Below are positions 13,237 through 24,265 of a DNA stretch of 64,000 bases, in pieces. The stretch comes from Hippasteria phrygiana (taxonomy: Eukaryota; Echinodermata; Asteroidea; Valvatida; Goniasteridae), in NCBI GenBank assembly GCA_037893225.1, contig JAZGUH010000182.1, positions 1,302,001 to 1,366,000 of the forward strand. Reading direction: 5' to 3'. The notes below the pieces were generated by a model. That model was not told the origin of the DNA, did not search any database, and was given only the letters and a program-made list of their open reading frames with translations. The translations under genes and the position numbers were made by a program. Position 1 is the stretch's first letter; each line of letters starts with the position of its first letter.

Positions 13237-14821
13237 CATTGATCTCCATTATAAACACTGGATAGGACACCGCGTCTAAACGCCGTCCTGAGCGCGCGTT
13301 TTAAACGAGGGTAAAGAACGAACGTGACGCGATGCGTTGTGTGTACTTTCAAACGGATTTTTTGAAAAGCTGGGAAGACTTCTTTTCTTTAATTCTTCAT
13401 TTTCGTGGGGAAAAATGGATTTCGCAACCGAATTGGTCAAAATAGAAAAGAACAATGGTTAACGTGTGCGCAGCAGTGAATTCCCCGGAGAAGGATGGAA
13501 ACTTGAGTCGGGAAAAAGGAATATCCATTCAGAAGTAAGCTGATGATTATATTTAACGGTGCGTCTATTAGTCTATTAGGGATACTAGGGAGACATTTAG
13601 TAGTTCATAATCATCACTTAGGGAGACAAGGGTACTTAGGGAGACATTTTCATGTCTCCCTAAGTACCTAGCCCCCTCAAGGAGGGAGAATTTTAATGTC
13701 GGAAGTGAGTTATATCGATAGAGAATGGTCCAAAACATTAGTATACCAAAATTTGTGGGGGTAGGATAGGGTATATTTGGGTTAGGTTACATCAAAGTCG
13801 GAAAAAAAGTTGTGCACAAGTCTATGGGAATGTCTCCCAACTGTCCCATCTAGGGTTATGTATAACGTTACAACTAAATAAAAGTTAATGCACAGAAACG
13901 AAACTTCTATAATAACACAATTGAAAATAAAGAAATTTATACGAGGGGCGGTCGCTTATAACATAGGTTATTGGCATTTTTGATAGGATAGGCCTGGGAA
14001 CTATAGCTGTGCATGTGTGCATTTTAGGTGTGGGTGGGTGTGTACTGATACCGGAAATCGTGGACTAGGGACACAAGAGTCAGGGCGTAGACAAAGGGTC
14101 CACGATTGACCGAACGTCCACGATTGAAAATCGTGTACAAAACATATGGGAGGCCTTCCGAAAAAGTTAAAGTATAAACAAAAGAGGAACCGCGATTGCA
14201 GGTGTGTGTGGGGGTGGGGGTATTAAACCGTCTTCCCGTTTTAACAGAAGCAATCGAGGGAGACCGAGTGAGACAAAAAAACATCCTGTTTAAAAATCAT
14301 TACACGATCAGTCTTTAAGTTGTGCCTTAGGATGAAGGATTGTTTATTAGTTTTTCATATTTCCCAGCGAGTTTTGTCTTGACTTTATACTTTCTAATTG
14401 TGCTCCATTTTGTAGTAAATTTGTGTTACATTTGAAGGAACCTTGATACATTCTCTCTTTGTGAGTGTTCAGTTTATAAAATAATACATGTAACATTGGG
14501 TGCTCAGAATAAAGAATACGATGTCATTTCAGAATAATATTCAATACGATTATTAAATTTGTATTATACAACTGCTCTAATGACTTACACTTACAGGTGT
14601 GATAAAAATGAAACAACAATTCACTTTTGGGCGCTTAAACTCCCCATAACGTTATCAGGCTAAGAATGTTTTCGATAATACACTTCTCCAGACAGTAGCC
14701 TAAAGCGTACACACAGTGCGCGTTTAACCACCCTCTTGCGCCGCCATTCAATTGCGCGGCCGCGCATTCGTGCACAAACATAACGCGGTGTCCTATCCAG
14801 TGTTTATAATGGAGATCAATG
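13237..14821. mobile_element. non-autonomous DNA transposon with 39-bp TIRs and 8-bp TSD
   Basis: The left end (13237-13275, starting CATTGATCTCCATTATAAAC) and the right end (14783-14821) are perfect 39-bp inverted repeats. Outside them lies an exact 8-bp direct repeat GCGCTGCC (13229-13236 and 14822-14829). An 8-bp target duplication is typical of hAT and P superfamilies; termini starting CA and a GC-rich target lean to P-like, but this is not decisive. No transposase is encoded. The interior holds a perfect hairpin at 13631-13668. The intact TSD and TIRs suggest a fairly recent insertion. Confidence 0.85.
13631..13668. repeat. perfect 17-bp hairpin inside the transposon
   Basis: The arm GGTACTTAGGGAGACAT (13631-13647) is followed by loop TTTC and its exact reverse complement (13652-13668). 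Imperfect GGGAGACA motifs also occur just upstream at 13590-13625. Confidence 0.85.
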
Positions 14822-14923
14822 GCGCTGCCCATCTAGTCTTTTAAATTCTATATCTATGGTCCGGGGCGCGCCACTCGTCCGCGTAGCCACGCGCGCCTTG
14901 ACTAAAGGCTACAGGACAGTTTT

Positions 14924-14951
14924 CCAACGATTTCCAGCTGGAAATCGTTGG
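14924..14951. repeat. perfect 28-bp palindrome
   Basis: CCAACGATTTCC, central AGCT and GGAAATCGTTGG form a loop-free 28-bp palindrome, placed just outside the transposon at 13.2-14.8 kb. Function unknown. Confidence 0.85.
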
Positions 14952-15802
14952 TAAACGATATATATTTCTACTTTTCTTGACAACGACAGCACACCTGGTG
15001 CCATCATTTCACACACTCTAAAAGAAGTTGGTCAAAATGGGTTGATATTTTGCCCAGTGTTGGGCAACATATCAACAACTGAAAATCTTGGGCAAATTCT
15101 TCCCAATAATTGGTCAATTTTTACCCGAATTAACCAAAAATGTGGTAAATTAATACTAATGTTGGGTAAATAACAGTTGCCCAATTATGTTTTACGCAAC
15201 GTTTTTAAAGTGCAGGATGATTGAGACTATAACTTACAGTCTAGTAAGGTATTTCGTAATAATGCAAATTGGAGGATTACCAATCGTGTACATTACATTT
15301 AATAAGTCTAAATGGGGATTTCCTTGCGAGAATAGCATGTTATGCTATTCTCCTGGTGACTGCCAGAGCATACCGACCGAAACGTCGCGCTATATACTTC
15401 TAATTCTTCTAAGAACCACGTTTCCCATTTCAGAGCTGGTTAAATTTAAAACTAATTAGACTGAAAAAACAGTCTAACTTGCAACCAGCTTGCTGACTAC
15501 AGCCATTTCTCAAATGGCTTTGGCTTCCCCTCAGTTTAATTTGTTGGGGTAAATGTACAGCTAAGTCTGTTACCGATATATTGACTTAGAGCCGGAGGCT
15601 GTTTGTTTTGTTCAAGTATTTCAGGCTTCAGATTGACAATGGAGCTGGGGATAGCTGGAGACGAAAACGAAGCCAGTTGAGAAATAGCCTAGATGTAGTC
15701 GGTTGGGTGCAAGTTTGACTGCTGTGACCATCTTCCAGTCATGACCACAGTTCCTGAAGGGCATATACATGTACTATATACGGGATCAAGGCGAATTCTT
15801 AC
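14952..15802. other. no gene seen; probable intron of the ligand gene
   Basis: The stretch lies downstream of the splice donor of the minus-strand ligand exon, so it would be intron 1. It contains a GTTGGGYAA-rich segment at 15030-15180 and a short hairpin at 15328-15352. No second exon with the cystine-knot domain is visible to the left edge of the window. Confidence 0.5.
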
Positions 15803-16217
15803 CTTTATCCGGCAAAGACCGGACCGTGTTGGCATTGAAAGGTCGAGGCATCCTCATCTTTCCGGATGCTGGATCGGCCACCGAGCTGTACAGGTTCAAC
15901 ATGAAGGGTGGCGGCTCCGGGCGGCGAGCAAGCTCCTCAAGCGTATTGTTCTCCAAGCCGAAGGCGCGGAGAAGCTCTCCCAGCACTTGTTCCTTCTGCT
16001 GCGTCATGATGACATTCGTCTCGTCGCCGAGTGGCTGGGCCGAGCCGCCGGCGACGTCTGGCGGTGGCGAGGGCTGGTCGCCGTACCCAGACGGCTGTAT
16101 GTCGCTTACGTTCTCCTTGGGCCGCGGAACGGCCTTGGCTAGTGCGTACGGGATTACGACTGTCAGGTGACAAACGATCAACACATGGAGGATGCTGGAC
16201 TTAGGACGGAGCAACAT
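15803..16217 (-). CDS. TGF-beta/BMP-family ligand precursor, exon 1 (signal peptide and start of propeptide)
   Basis: The exon encodes about 138 residues. The chosen Met (15-17 bp of CAT at 16215-16217) starts a basic stretch followed by a hydrophobic core (HVLIVCHLTVVIPYALA), a typical secretion signal; an ATG 33 bp upstream is also open but places the hydrophobic core further in. Near the C-end the motif PPPFMLNLYSSVADP followed by FNANTVRSL matches the conserved start of BMP-type propeptides (family pattern PPxFMLxLY ... NxVRSF). The coding frame ends at a consensus donor (AAAG then GTAAGA) in phase 1, so the rest, including the cystine-knot ligand, lies in later exons. None is visible in the 15.8 kb to the left. 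The FNAN-VRS spacing recalls ADMP or BMP-like members, but the subfamily cannot be fixed without the mature domain. Secreted signalling ligand by family. Confidence 0.75.
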
Positions 16218-17640
16218 CTTGAAACTGTCTGTGTGAAACCAACCAAACAAGAGAACAGTTTCCCAACAGTGATGCAGACCACAAGGTGAAACAGAAATGT
16301 AACTAACACCTCACAGGCGTATGCACAGAGCCAGAGTTCAGATGGCCTCTCAAAGATGCAACCGGTGTCTTTAGCACCCCAAGTTGTAAGCTCCAACTAC
16401 ACACGCGCAGGTTGCGAGACAAACTGACTCGCTGTCTAATCCGAGCTGATGTTATAAACTTCTTTTGGAACCACTCGTATAATTATTAACGCGAGCGAAT
16501 TTCTCGTGTGGTTGGACCCTACGCTGTATGGTTGGACAAATTGTACAGTCCTCTGTCCCGTCTCCCCCACGTCAACCTGTGTTGATTGACGTACTCCAGG
16601 TGGCTGGTTGCAGCTCAGGCGAAACACAAACCAGCCAATGATACCTCTCTCCTACTGGCCTATCCCCCTTTGACTCGGGCTATACTCAGAAAAATCCCCC
16701 TCCGTAAAACGCCAAAGGTGTCAGATTAGCACCTCCCTCCAATAGGGTACAATTAATATTGTGATTGAGTTTAGAGTGCCAATTAGCGGGGTGCTCACCG
16801 CCGAATTGTCGGTGAATAGGCCCCGGTGCAGGTGCGGTGTGGAGTCACAGGGCACCCTTGCTTCTACTAGCACACGCCAAACAACAATTCTCCAGTGGCA
16901 TTCGTTGGACCTGGGTAGTCCCTGACATCTTTTTTTCCGGGGTTCGGAGTGAAAGGGCACGGCGTACCTTTGTGCCCAGACTGCGTGGCGCCGGCGCGGT
17001 CTTTGTTGACTCATAAAGCCTAGCCTGGACCTCTTCCTATCTTGCAGTCACAGGTAGTGCTGAAGGAACTCCCTGGCCACCAACGGCTAGTGCTTTAATT
17101 GCGAGCGCAGGACTGGTCAATGTCGGCGTCAATTCAACCTGACGCAAATTCTTATCATAAAAGTCATGCGAATTCCCTCGTTCTGTAATAATTTTCCTGG
17201 CAGTCATATTTTAAATCCAACGGCTGATTTTTTTATTGGCATTTAAGGTTGAATGGGCGGGTATCGTCCAAATTTGTACAATGATACACTTCGGTGTTTC
17301 AAGCTCAGCCGTTAATCATATTATGCATGGAGCTTCCTCCATGATCATAGCAAAAACAACATATGTTCCTCTCTCGAAATCCTTGTACACATTTGCTCAG
17401 CCACAGCCATGAGCTGAAACCTAGTTTTATGTCCTTGTTATGAGCATTGAAATTATTCATAAATTAATTAATTGTGTAACTCATCTGCAAAGTGTAATTC
17501 CACATTGCTGTGTTGGTGTAATCTTCATCTGGTATCATGCCTGGTTGCATCTATTGATTACCATATATCTCCGGAGTTCTCTGCTGTGAGCGGCAAGTTG
17601 AATGAACTGGTTGTTTGTGACAGATGTTTGTGACATGTGT
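16218..17640. other. no further gene seen; probable upstream region of the ligand gene
   Basis: This stretch lies 5' of the minus-strand ligand exon and could hold its 5' UTR and promoter. On the minus strand, a TTATAAC-type AT box occurs near 16450, which is suggestive only. No other coding signals are seen. Confidence 0.4.
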
Positions 17641-17646
17641 ATTAGG

Positions 17647-17685
17647 CCCCCCCCCCCCCCCCCCCCAAAAAAAAAAAAAAAAACT
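17647..17685. repeat. poly-C followed by poly-A tract
   Basis: About 20 C residues followed by about 18 A residues. It abuts a T-rich tract that may be the complement of the LINE poly-A tail, and so marks the 3' border of that element. Confidence 0.8.
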
Positions 17686-18196
17686 TTTTTTTTACTTTTT
17701 TCAAGGAAAACTTTATTTCAAAATCCTTGAAGAACACAATATATACAGAAATAAAAGAATTATAATTAAATCAGTACAACAAAATGTAACATTAACAAGA
17801 AAGCTTGATAGACAATAGATCAATACATGAATTATAATTAAATCAGTACAATGATTGTAAAGTAAAGATTATAAAGTAAACCAAACAGTAAACAGAATAG
17901 CTCGATACATGAAGTACATTGTGGAATATAGCATTAACATAAATAAATTTGAATCAGTTTAGTTATGAAGCGGGGATGGGGGAAACAGGGAAGGGAAGGA
18001 AGGGGAAGGAGGAGTGGGGCCCACTGGGTTCTGGATGTGGGCACCTCGTGCCCACTGCCAGTAGGCCCCGGTTGGGAAAAGGTCAGGCCACTGGGGTGGG
18101 CGGTGAAACGACACCACGTCCCGCCCAGGAGGGGCGGCGACTACCCACGCCTCGGTGACCTGGGGAGGGAGGGGAACAAATTAAATTATTACAGAA

Positions 18197-21100
18197 TTAA
18201 ATCAACCATGTTATATTATTATTTTGCATCGTAAAGAGAGTATCATTGATGGACCATTTAAGGAGGAATTTGTTAAGAGAGTTGGTGAAGATAAAATAAT
18301 TGTGCTCGAGAATGACTTTTGTTTTTAATCGATGGGTCCATACTATAAGGGGGGAGGAGAAAATAGTGGTTCGGTAAAGCCAGTAGATGACATTTTTGAG
18401 ACTTATTATTAGGAAGTTTGCTAGGCACACGGTCTCCCTGCTTCGACCCCGGGCGTGAGGAATCAGGGCCCAGTAAAGGTCAAAGTTCAGCTTGATATCC
18501 GGAAGAAGGTGCGAAAGTAGCTTGTGGAGAAGGTTGAGGGCGGGCTGAATGGACGGACAGATGATGAAGAGGTGATGAATCGTACCTCTCTCGCCGCACC
18601 AGCCGCAGGATGACGGGATAGCAGGATTCAGGTGATGAAGGACGGTAAGAGACGGCAGGATGTTGTGAAAGAGTTTGAACTGGACATCTCCCTCCTTCTT
18701 GGAAGTTGGCAGTTGGTAGATGACTTTCCATGGGATGTTGTGTGAAGGAGGGAGGAAACCAAGTTCATGCCAGTGGGTAGATGTAGATGAAGAGAGTTTG
18801 TTGACGTGGGCATTAAACTTTCCATAGAGAGATTTTGAGGTTGCAGTGAGGGCGTCCGTTTTACCGTCCAGGAAAACTTGGCCGGGTGATTCAGGGCGAG
18901 AGGCGAAGGTGGAGATAGGTAAGTCCTGAAGAAGTCCGGCCTTATCGAAGAGTGACGGAAAGGATGTAGAAATGGCATGGTGCAGGCGAGAGAGTTCATT
19001 TTGTAGAAGACGGAGAGAAGGAAGACGGAGACTCGAGGTTGGAAGGTGAAGATTCTCAGCATTCAGCCAGGTGCCAGCGTTCGGGTTGATGAGGTCCCTC
19101 ACGAGCCCGACTCCACCCGCGAGGAGTCGAGCAGAGAGAACCGAGTGCCCGGGTAAGTCACGGATGAAAGGAGGGTAGATTAGGGGGAGATTTATAACAT
19201 GGTTGATTGATTTGGCGGGTGTTTCAACTCGAGCTCCGAGTGTCGTCCAAGCACGCAGGACCTCACTGTAGAAAACAGGCAGACTAGTGAGATATTTAGA
19301 ATCGATTTCGGTGAGAAAGATTTGGTAATCAAGGTTAAAGTGTTTGTATTGTCGAAGAAAGTAATCCATTAAACAGAAACAAGGATGGCAATTGAATTGG
19401 AGATAGCGTTGGATACGGTTGAATCTGAAAGTGAGGCTGCGTGCTTGGAGACATGCTAAACCAAGTCCACCTTTATCGGGGTTTTGGAAGAGAAGTTGTC
19501 TTTTGAGGAAGTGTTTTTTGTTGGACCAGATAAAATCGACAAGCATGTCTTGGAGTTCACCTAGGATGTTATTAGGACAAGGGAGAACAGCAATACAGTG
19601 AAAGAGTTTGGAGGCGGCGAGTTGATTGGCGACAAGAATTTTTCCTTTGAATGATAGAGAATTTGAAAGACGGATCCAGAAGGAGAGAGTTTTTCGAAGT
19701 TTATTTTTGCATTGAACCCAGTTTTCTTGAGTGTAGGTGTTGTTATTACCTAGGTGAACTCCAAGAAAGGGTAAACCTTGATTGTTCCAGTGGAAAGAAA
19801 GGGGCTTGTCGATTCTATCGGTCCAACAGCCGACCCATAGACCCTTGGATTTCTGGTAATTCAGACGTGCAGCAGAGGATTTACTGAATAAACTATAGGC
19901 ATTATTAATAATATCAAATCCCTCATCGGAGGTGACGAATATAGAAACATCGTCTGCATAAGCCGAGACTGAGCAATGTCTATTTGTATTAGGGAGGAGC
20001 AGGCTTGCGCCTGATAGATCATTACGTAATCTGTTAAGGAACGGTTCAATGGCTATTGTGTACAGCAGCCCCGAGAGCGGGCATCCTTGACGTATGCCCT
20101 TTTCAAAAGGAAATGATGCGGTCAAAGAGCCGCAGACTTTGATGTGGCTCTCGGCGCCGCTGTACAAAAGATCCAGGTAAGAAACAAATTTGTCCCCAAA
20201 TCCCATGGCTCTCATTGTTTTGAAAAGGTAGCCGTGGTCAACATTGTCGAAAGCTTTTCTCTGATCAAGGTTGACCACGGCCAAAGGTAGGTTGTTATGG
20301 TTACAATAATAAAGGGCGTCTCGGATAAGATTTAGATTATCATAAATACTGCGTCCGGGGACGCAGTAAGACTGATCTTCTTTGATAATATCGTTCATTG
20401 ATTGTTTTAAACGGTTAGCAAGCAGCTTGGCAAAAATTTTATAATCTGTATTGAGTAAGGAGACAGGACGCCAATTGGACAGGTCAGAAAGGTCTCCCTT
20501 TTTGGGGATCAGAGTAATTATTGCTTTGTGAAAGGAGTTGGGGAGGGTACCAGAATTTGTTGCGAATAGTAGAACTTCAAACAGATCGTTTTTAAACAAG
20601 GGCCAAAAAGAAGAAAGGAATTCGGAAGTAAGCCCATCGAAACCAGGAGTTTTGTTTTTGCCAAGCTGCTTGATAACGGCATCAAGTTCCTCGGGGCGCA
20701 GAGGAGCATCAAGGTCCTCTGCGTCCGCGGGGTCTAACTGAGATAAATCTCGTATGAGATCTTCGAGGGCGCCCTCGTCAGTTTGAACAGAACTATATAA
20801 GTCTTTGTAGTAGTTGCGGCAATGGGTTTGAATTTCTGCGGGGTCCTCTGTGAGTGACCCCGAGGGAAGGCGAACACAAGACAGATTTTTAGATTGAGAG
20901 TGAGATTGCTCGAGATGGAAGAAATAGGAAGAACTGGTATCTACTTCATTAATATGCTGAAAGCGGGATCTGACGAGGGCACCCTGGGCTTTATTTTTCA
21001 AGAATAGATTTAACTCTTCCCTCTGCTGTTGCAGAACTTTTTTAGTCTCTGGTGTGATGTCTGGCGTAGACTGAAGAGTATCAATGTATTGATTGATATC

Positions 21101-22092
21101 TTGAAATACTCTACGTTTTTCTTGTGCAATTTTGGAACAGTAACTCTGGGTAAGCTTTTTAATTTGAGCTTTACCCAGGTCCCACCAAGAAAGAATATTA
21201 CGAAATGTGTGTTTTTCTGTTTGCCAATTGGCCCAAAATTGCTGAATGATCTCACGGTAATTTATATCATCAAGAAGGGAGTTATTAAAGTGCCAGTAGG
21301 CACTTTTGGTGGGATGAAGAGAGGAAGTGCTGAATACAAGAGAAACAGCAGAATGATCAGAGAGCGAACAGGGAAAAATTGAGCAGGTACGAACAGACGG
21401 AGTGAAACTAAAGGGGATATAAAAACGATAAGTCTGGCTTTAGAAACTCGATTATTATTTGTGTTAAACCTAAACCAGGTGAATTTGCTTTTAGAAGGAT
21501 TCAGTCTGCGCCAGACATCACAAAGAGAGTTTTTATTCATAGAATTCCTGAGAGCCATTGAGATTTGGGGTCTATGCTCAGTCGGCTTATTCAGACGATC
21601 TATAGAAGGATTATCAGTACAATTGAAGTCACCTCCGATAATAATGGCACCGTCACTACATTGATTACAATGGAGATCCATATCATTGATATACTTAAGA
21701 GCAAAGGGGTTAGATTGAGGAATAAGGACATTATAAATATTGAAAACATCATTATTAATTTTAACTTTAACATATAAAATAGATCCACTGGCGATAACAC
21801 CGGAGGCTATTGCTTCGATATTACGGCGAATAAGTGTGGTGACTCCAGATCCGGGTGCACTCCCAGGAGCACAAATAGGGATGTAGTTGGGCCAATTTTT
21901 CCAGCAGGGGTGATTACTTTTAACGTTATAAGTTTCCTGCAGAAGAATAATATCATTTTTGGGGGAAAGAAGTTCGAAATAATCTTTCAGAGAGGCATTA
22001 CGGGTGATATTGCAACAGCCTCCGGTGTTTAGGGTAATTAGTGACAGTGCCATTACAAAGGAGAGGGAAAAGAATCTAACAAAGAAATCCAT
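18197..22092 (-). pseudogene. LINE ORF2 (APE endonuclease and reverse transcriptase) with one frameshift
   Basis: The 5' part (22092 to about 21430) encodes an apurinic-type endonuclease with ITLNTGG, LLQETY, GGDFNCTDNPSIDR and FTWFR. A one-base deletion near 21430 breaks the frame in the conserved RLDRFY-type catalytic motif. The frame then continues, one base shifted, through about 21001 to the stop at 18197. The reverse transcriptase shows NKTPGFDGLTSEF, LDQRKAFDNVDH (catalytic Asp), GIRQGCPLSGLL and AYADDVSIF (catalytic Asp pair, residues 350-351 counted from the Met at 21001). A CxxC-x6/7-H-x4/5-C zinc cluster (Cys799, Cys802, His809/810, Cys815) near the C-end is typical of L1/Tx1 elements. 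No RNase H domain is seen. The single frameshift is the only obvious lesion. Confidence 0.85.
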
Positions 22093-22105
22093 TGTAAGAG
22101 AGTTA

Positions 22106-24046
22106 TTAAGCTTCGAGTTTCTTTATGAGATTCTTTATCCTCTGCTGCATAGCTTTTTGAAGGAGTGGGCTGTTACGTAAGGGCTTGAGTTGACGAACAA
22201 GTCCAGGTATGTTATGGGTGAATTTGCGTGCAATTTCTTTAGGTTTTCGTTGACATTTCACAGACGAGATGAATTTAACAAGGTCTTGGTGATCGAGAGG
22301 TTTTTTTAGGGTTGGAAGGGAGGTAGGATAGATTTCCTCCTCCTCCTCCCACAGAGACGAGTCCTCGCTGGCTTCATCCACGGAGAGACGGTCAGAGGTG
22401 GACATGGTGGTAAGAGTGGATGGAGCAGGGGAAAGGGTATTTGGATTGGATGAGGGATGGGGAGTTTCAGGGACAACTAGGGTAGGGTCAGGGGTGGGTG
22501 AGGGGAGTGGGGTGGGTTGGGAGGAAGGGATTGGGGTGGGTTGGGAGGAAGGGATTGGGGTGGGTTGGGAGGAAGGGAAAGGTGTGGATTGGGAGGGAGG
22601 CATAGGGGTGGGTTGGGATGAAGGGGTGGGGGAGGGTTGGGATGAAGGGGTGGGGGAGGGTTGGGTGGAAGGAACTGACGATGCCGTGGGTTTTTGGGTG
22701 AAGTCTAGAGCTTGGGTCAGAGTGGGGGTGCTGGGTTCTGCGGGGGCAGTCGGTTGGGTTCTTTTCCTTAGTTTTCGTTGGGAGCTAGGAGACTTCAGGG
22801 GAATCAAGCGGGGACCGTCATCAGGGGATTGGGTTGGGGAGAATTTGCGTTTAGTCACGGCATCGGAATACAATCTCGTCGGGGCGGGTGGAGTGCCCCA
22901 GACGAAATTGTGAGTGTCCATTTCGTCGGCACCGGAGGCAGGGGAGTGCCTGGCGTAGGCCCAGGCACCCCCGCCCGAATAACCGGACGCTGCGGGACCA
23001 GAACCGGGGCACCCCGACACAGATCGGGAGCCCCGGCGTCCACCGCTCACAGCGGAAGTCCCGGCAGAAGCCGGAGCAGAAGCTGGAGCGGCTGCAGCGG
23101 ACCGGGCACGAGCAGGCGTGTGCGTAGGTGCACCTGAAGAGATCTTGGGCCCCGACGCAGGTCGGGGCTCCCGGTCTCCTCCGCCCGCGACGGGTCCGGC
23201 TGAACCCGCGGCCCCCGACATGGGTCGAGGGCCGCGTTCGGGAGAGACTAGAGTAGAGGTCGAGGGTTTGGACGTTTTGGCAGGATGTCTGGGGTCGGAC
23301 TTCTGATGCTTGAATTTGGGAGGGGGGTTCAGGGGATTGTCGGGCTTACCTTGTTGATTATCACGGGTGGGGGGCTTCTTACAAGATCTACTAATATGAC
23401 CGTACTCTCCGCAGTTGAAACAGCGGACCGTCTCCGTGGAAAGAAAGACTCGGTAATTAACACCGGCAAAGGAGAAGTTGATACTGTCAGGAGGGGTGAT
23501 GTTAGGCTTAAACAATACCTGGACTTGCCGACGAAAAGACATTACATGAGAGAGATCCTTGTTTTTCATTCCAATGGGTATGGGTCGGATAGGCGAGACA
23601 ACTTTACAAAAACTAGAGATATTTTGGACAAGTACAGAGTTTGGTATTTCGGGGTACACGTTAGAGAGGGTCAGGCGAGTAGTAGGTTGAACAAGAGGGG
23701 TGAGCTCGAGAAATGAGTCGCCGTGCGTCAACCCGTGGGATATGGCGTCGGCGACATCATCCCTCGAGCTCAGGTAAACAGCGATACGATTTTTGGAAAT
23801 TCTACTCGCTGAACAAATACGAAGATCGGGAAAAGAACGAGAAAAGCTGGTGAGATATTCATTGAGGGAACAGTTTTCCACAGCTTGAAACGCAATGCCA
23901 TTGTTCCTGGTGACGCCCGGGAATGGTTCGGCACCAGGAACAATGGGATTGGTATGGGCGTCCGTGGTCACGCCTGGACGCCCAACAGTGGAGGGACCTG
24001 CCCGCGCGGCCATGATGGCCAGCAAAGCAAGGAACCCAACAAACAT
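22106..24046 (-). CDS. LINE ORF1 protein with CCHC zinc knuckle
   Basis: An intact frame of 646 codons. Residues about 55-205 form a compact, possibly RRM-like region, followed by one CCHC knuckle CFNCGEYGHISRSC (Cys209, Cys212, His217, Cys222). Then come Ala/Gly/Pro-rich low-complexity sequence and a run of short Ser-Gln-Pro-Thr-Pro repeats (encoded by a roughly 24-bp tandem repeat around 22490-22680), and a basic C-terminus. By family it is a nucleic acid chaperone that coats LINE RNA. The first ATG gives a hydrophobic start; the Met at residue 12 is an alternative. ORF2 starts 13 bp after its stop, which fits coupled translation of the two frames. Confidence 0.85.
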   Translation of the reverse strand: MFVGFLALLAIMAARAGPSTVGRPGVTTDAHTNPIVPGAEPFPGVTRNNGIAFQAVENCSLNEYLTSFSRSFPDLRICSASRISKNRIAVYLSSRDDVADAISHGLTHGDSFLELTPLVQPTTRLTLSNVYPEIPNSVLVQNISSFCKVVSPIRPIPIGMKNKDLSHVMSFRRQVQVLFKPNITPPDSINFSFAGVNYRVFLSTETVRCFNCGEYGHISRSCKKPPTRDNQQGKPDNPLNPPPKFKHQKSDPRHPAKTSKPSTSTLVSPERGPRPMSGAAGSAGPVAGGGDREPRPASGPKISSGAPTHTPARARSAAAAPASAPASAGTSAVSGGRRGSRSVSGCPGSGPAASGYSGGGAWAYARHSPASGADEMDTHNFVWGTPPAPTRLYSDAVTKRKFSPTQSPDDGPRLIPLKSPSSQRKLRKRTQPTAPAEPSTPTLTQALDFTQKPTASSVPSTQPSPTPSSQPSPTPSSQPTPMPPSQSTPFPSSQPTPIPSSQPTPIPSSQPTPLPSPTPDPTLVVPETPHPSSNPNTLSPAPSTLTTMSTSDRLSVDEASEDSSLWEEEEEIYPTSLPTLKKPLDHQDLVKFISSVKCQRKPKEIARKFTHNIPGLVRQLKPLRNSPLLQKAMQQRIKNLIKKLEA

Positions 24047-24218
24047 GAACCAAAAACGGAGTTAAATACAACAAAATGAACAAATATACAGGGTGGACTT
24101 GGTCTAGCTATAGCTATATACAATATAATACAAGAAAAAAACATGAACCTTACAAGGTTATGGAAGCTAAATATACTACTTACTCAGGAGCTCGAGAGAA
24201 ACACGTCCGCTCGCCAAA

Positions 24219-24265
24219 TAAATAAATAAATAAACAACAACAACAACAAAACAAAAACAAAACCG
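24219..24265. repeat. simple repeat (AAAT)n / (AAC)n
   Basis: AAATAAATAAATAAATAA is followed by CAACAACAACAAC and then an A-rich tract. It lies at the apparent 5' border of the LINE. Confidence 0.8.

Larger units (their letters stand above)
17686..24220 (-). mobile_element. L1/Tx1-type non-LTR retrotransposon (LINE), nearly full length
   Basis: About 6.5 kb on the minus strand: 5' UTR (roughly 24047-24220), ORF1, a 13-bp gap, ORF2 (endonuclease plus reverse transcriptase), and a 3' UTR to a T-run near 17687-17700 that would be the poly-A tail. The 3' UTR has a GC-rich segment (17950-18170) and a repeated TATAATTAAATCAGTACAA. The element copies itself by target-primed reverse transcription. 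One frameshift in ORF2 near 21430 suggests it is recent but inactive as read. Outer borders are approximate and I could not identify a target duplication. Confidence 0.85.

Noticed and set aside
15741..16170. Two overlapping plus-strand frames of about 133 codons
   Set aside because: They are antisense to the ligand exon, which has specific family motifs and a proper splice donor.
22398..22913. 171-codon Gly/Trp/Glu-rich plus-strand frame
   Set aside because: Antisense shadow of the Pro-rich repeats of LINE ORF1.
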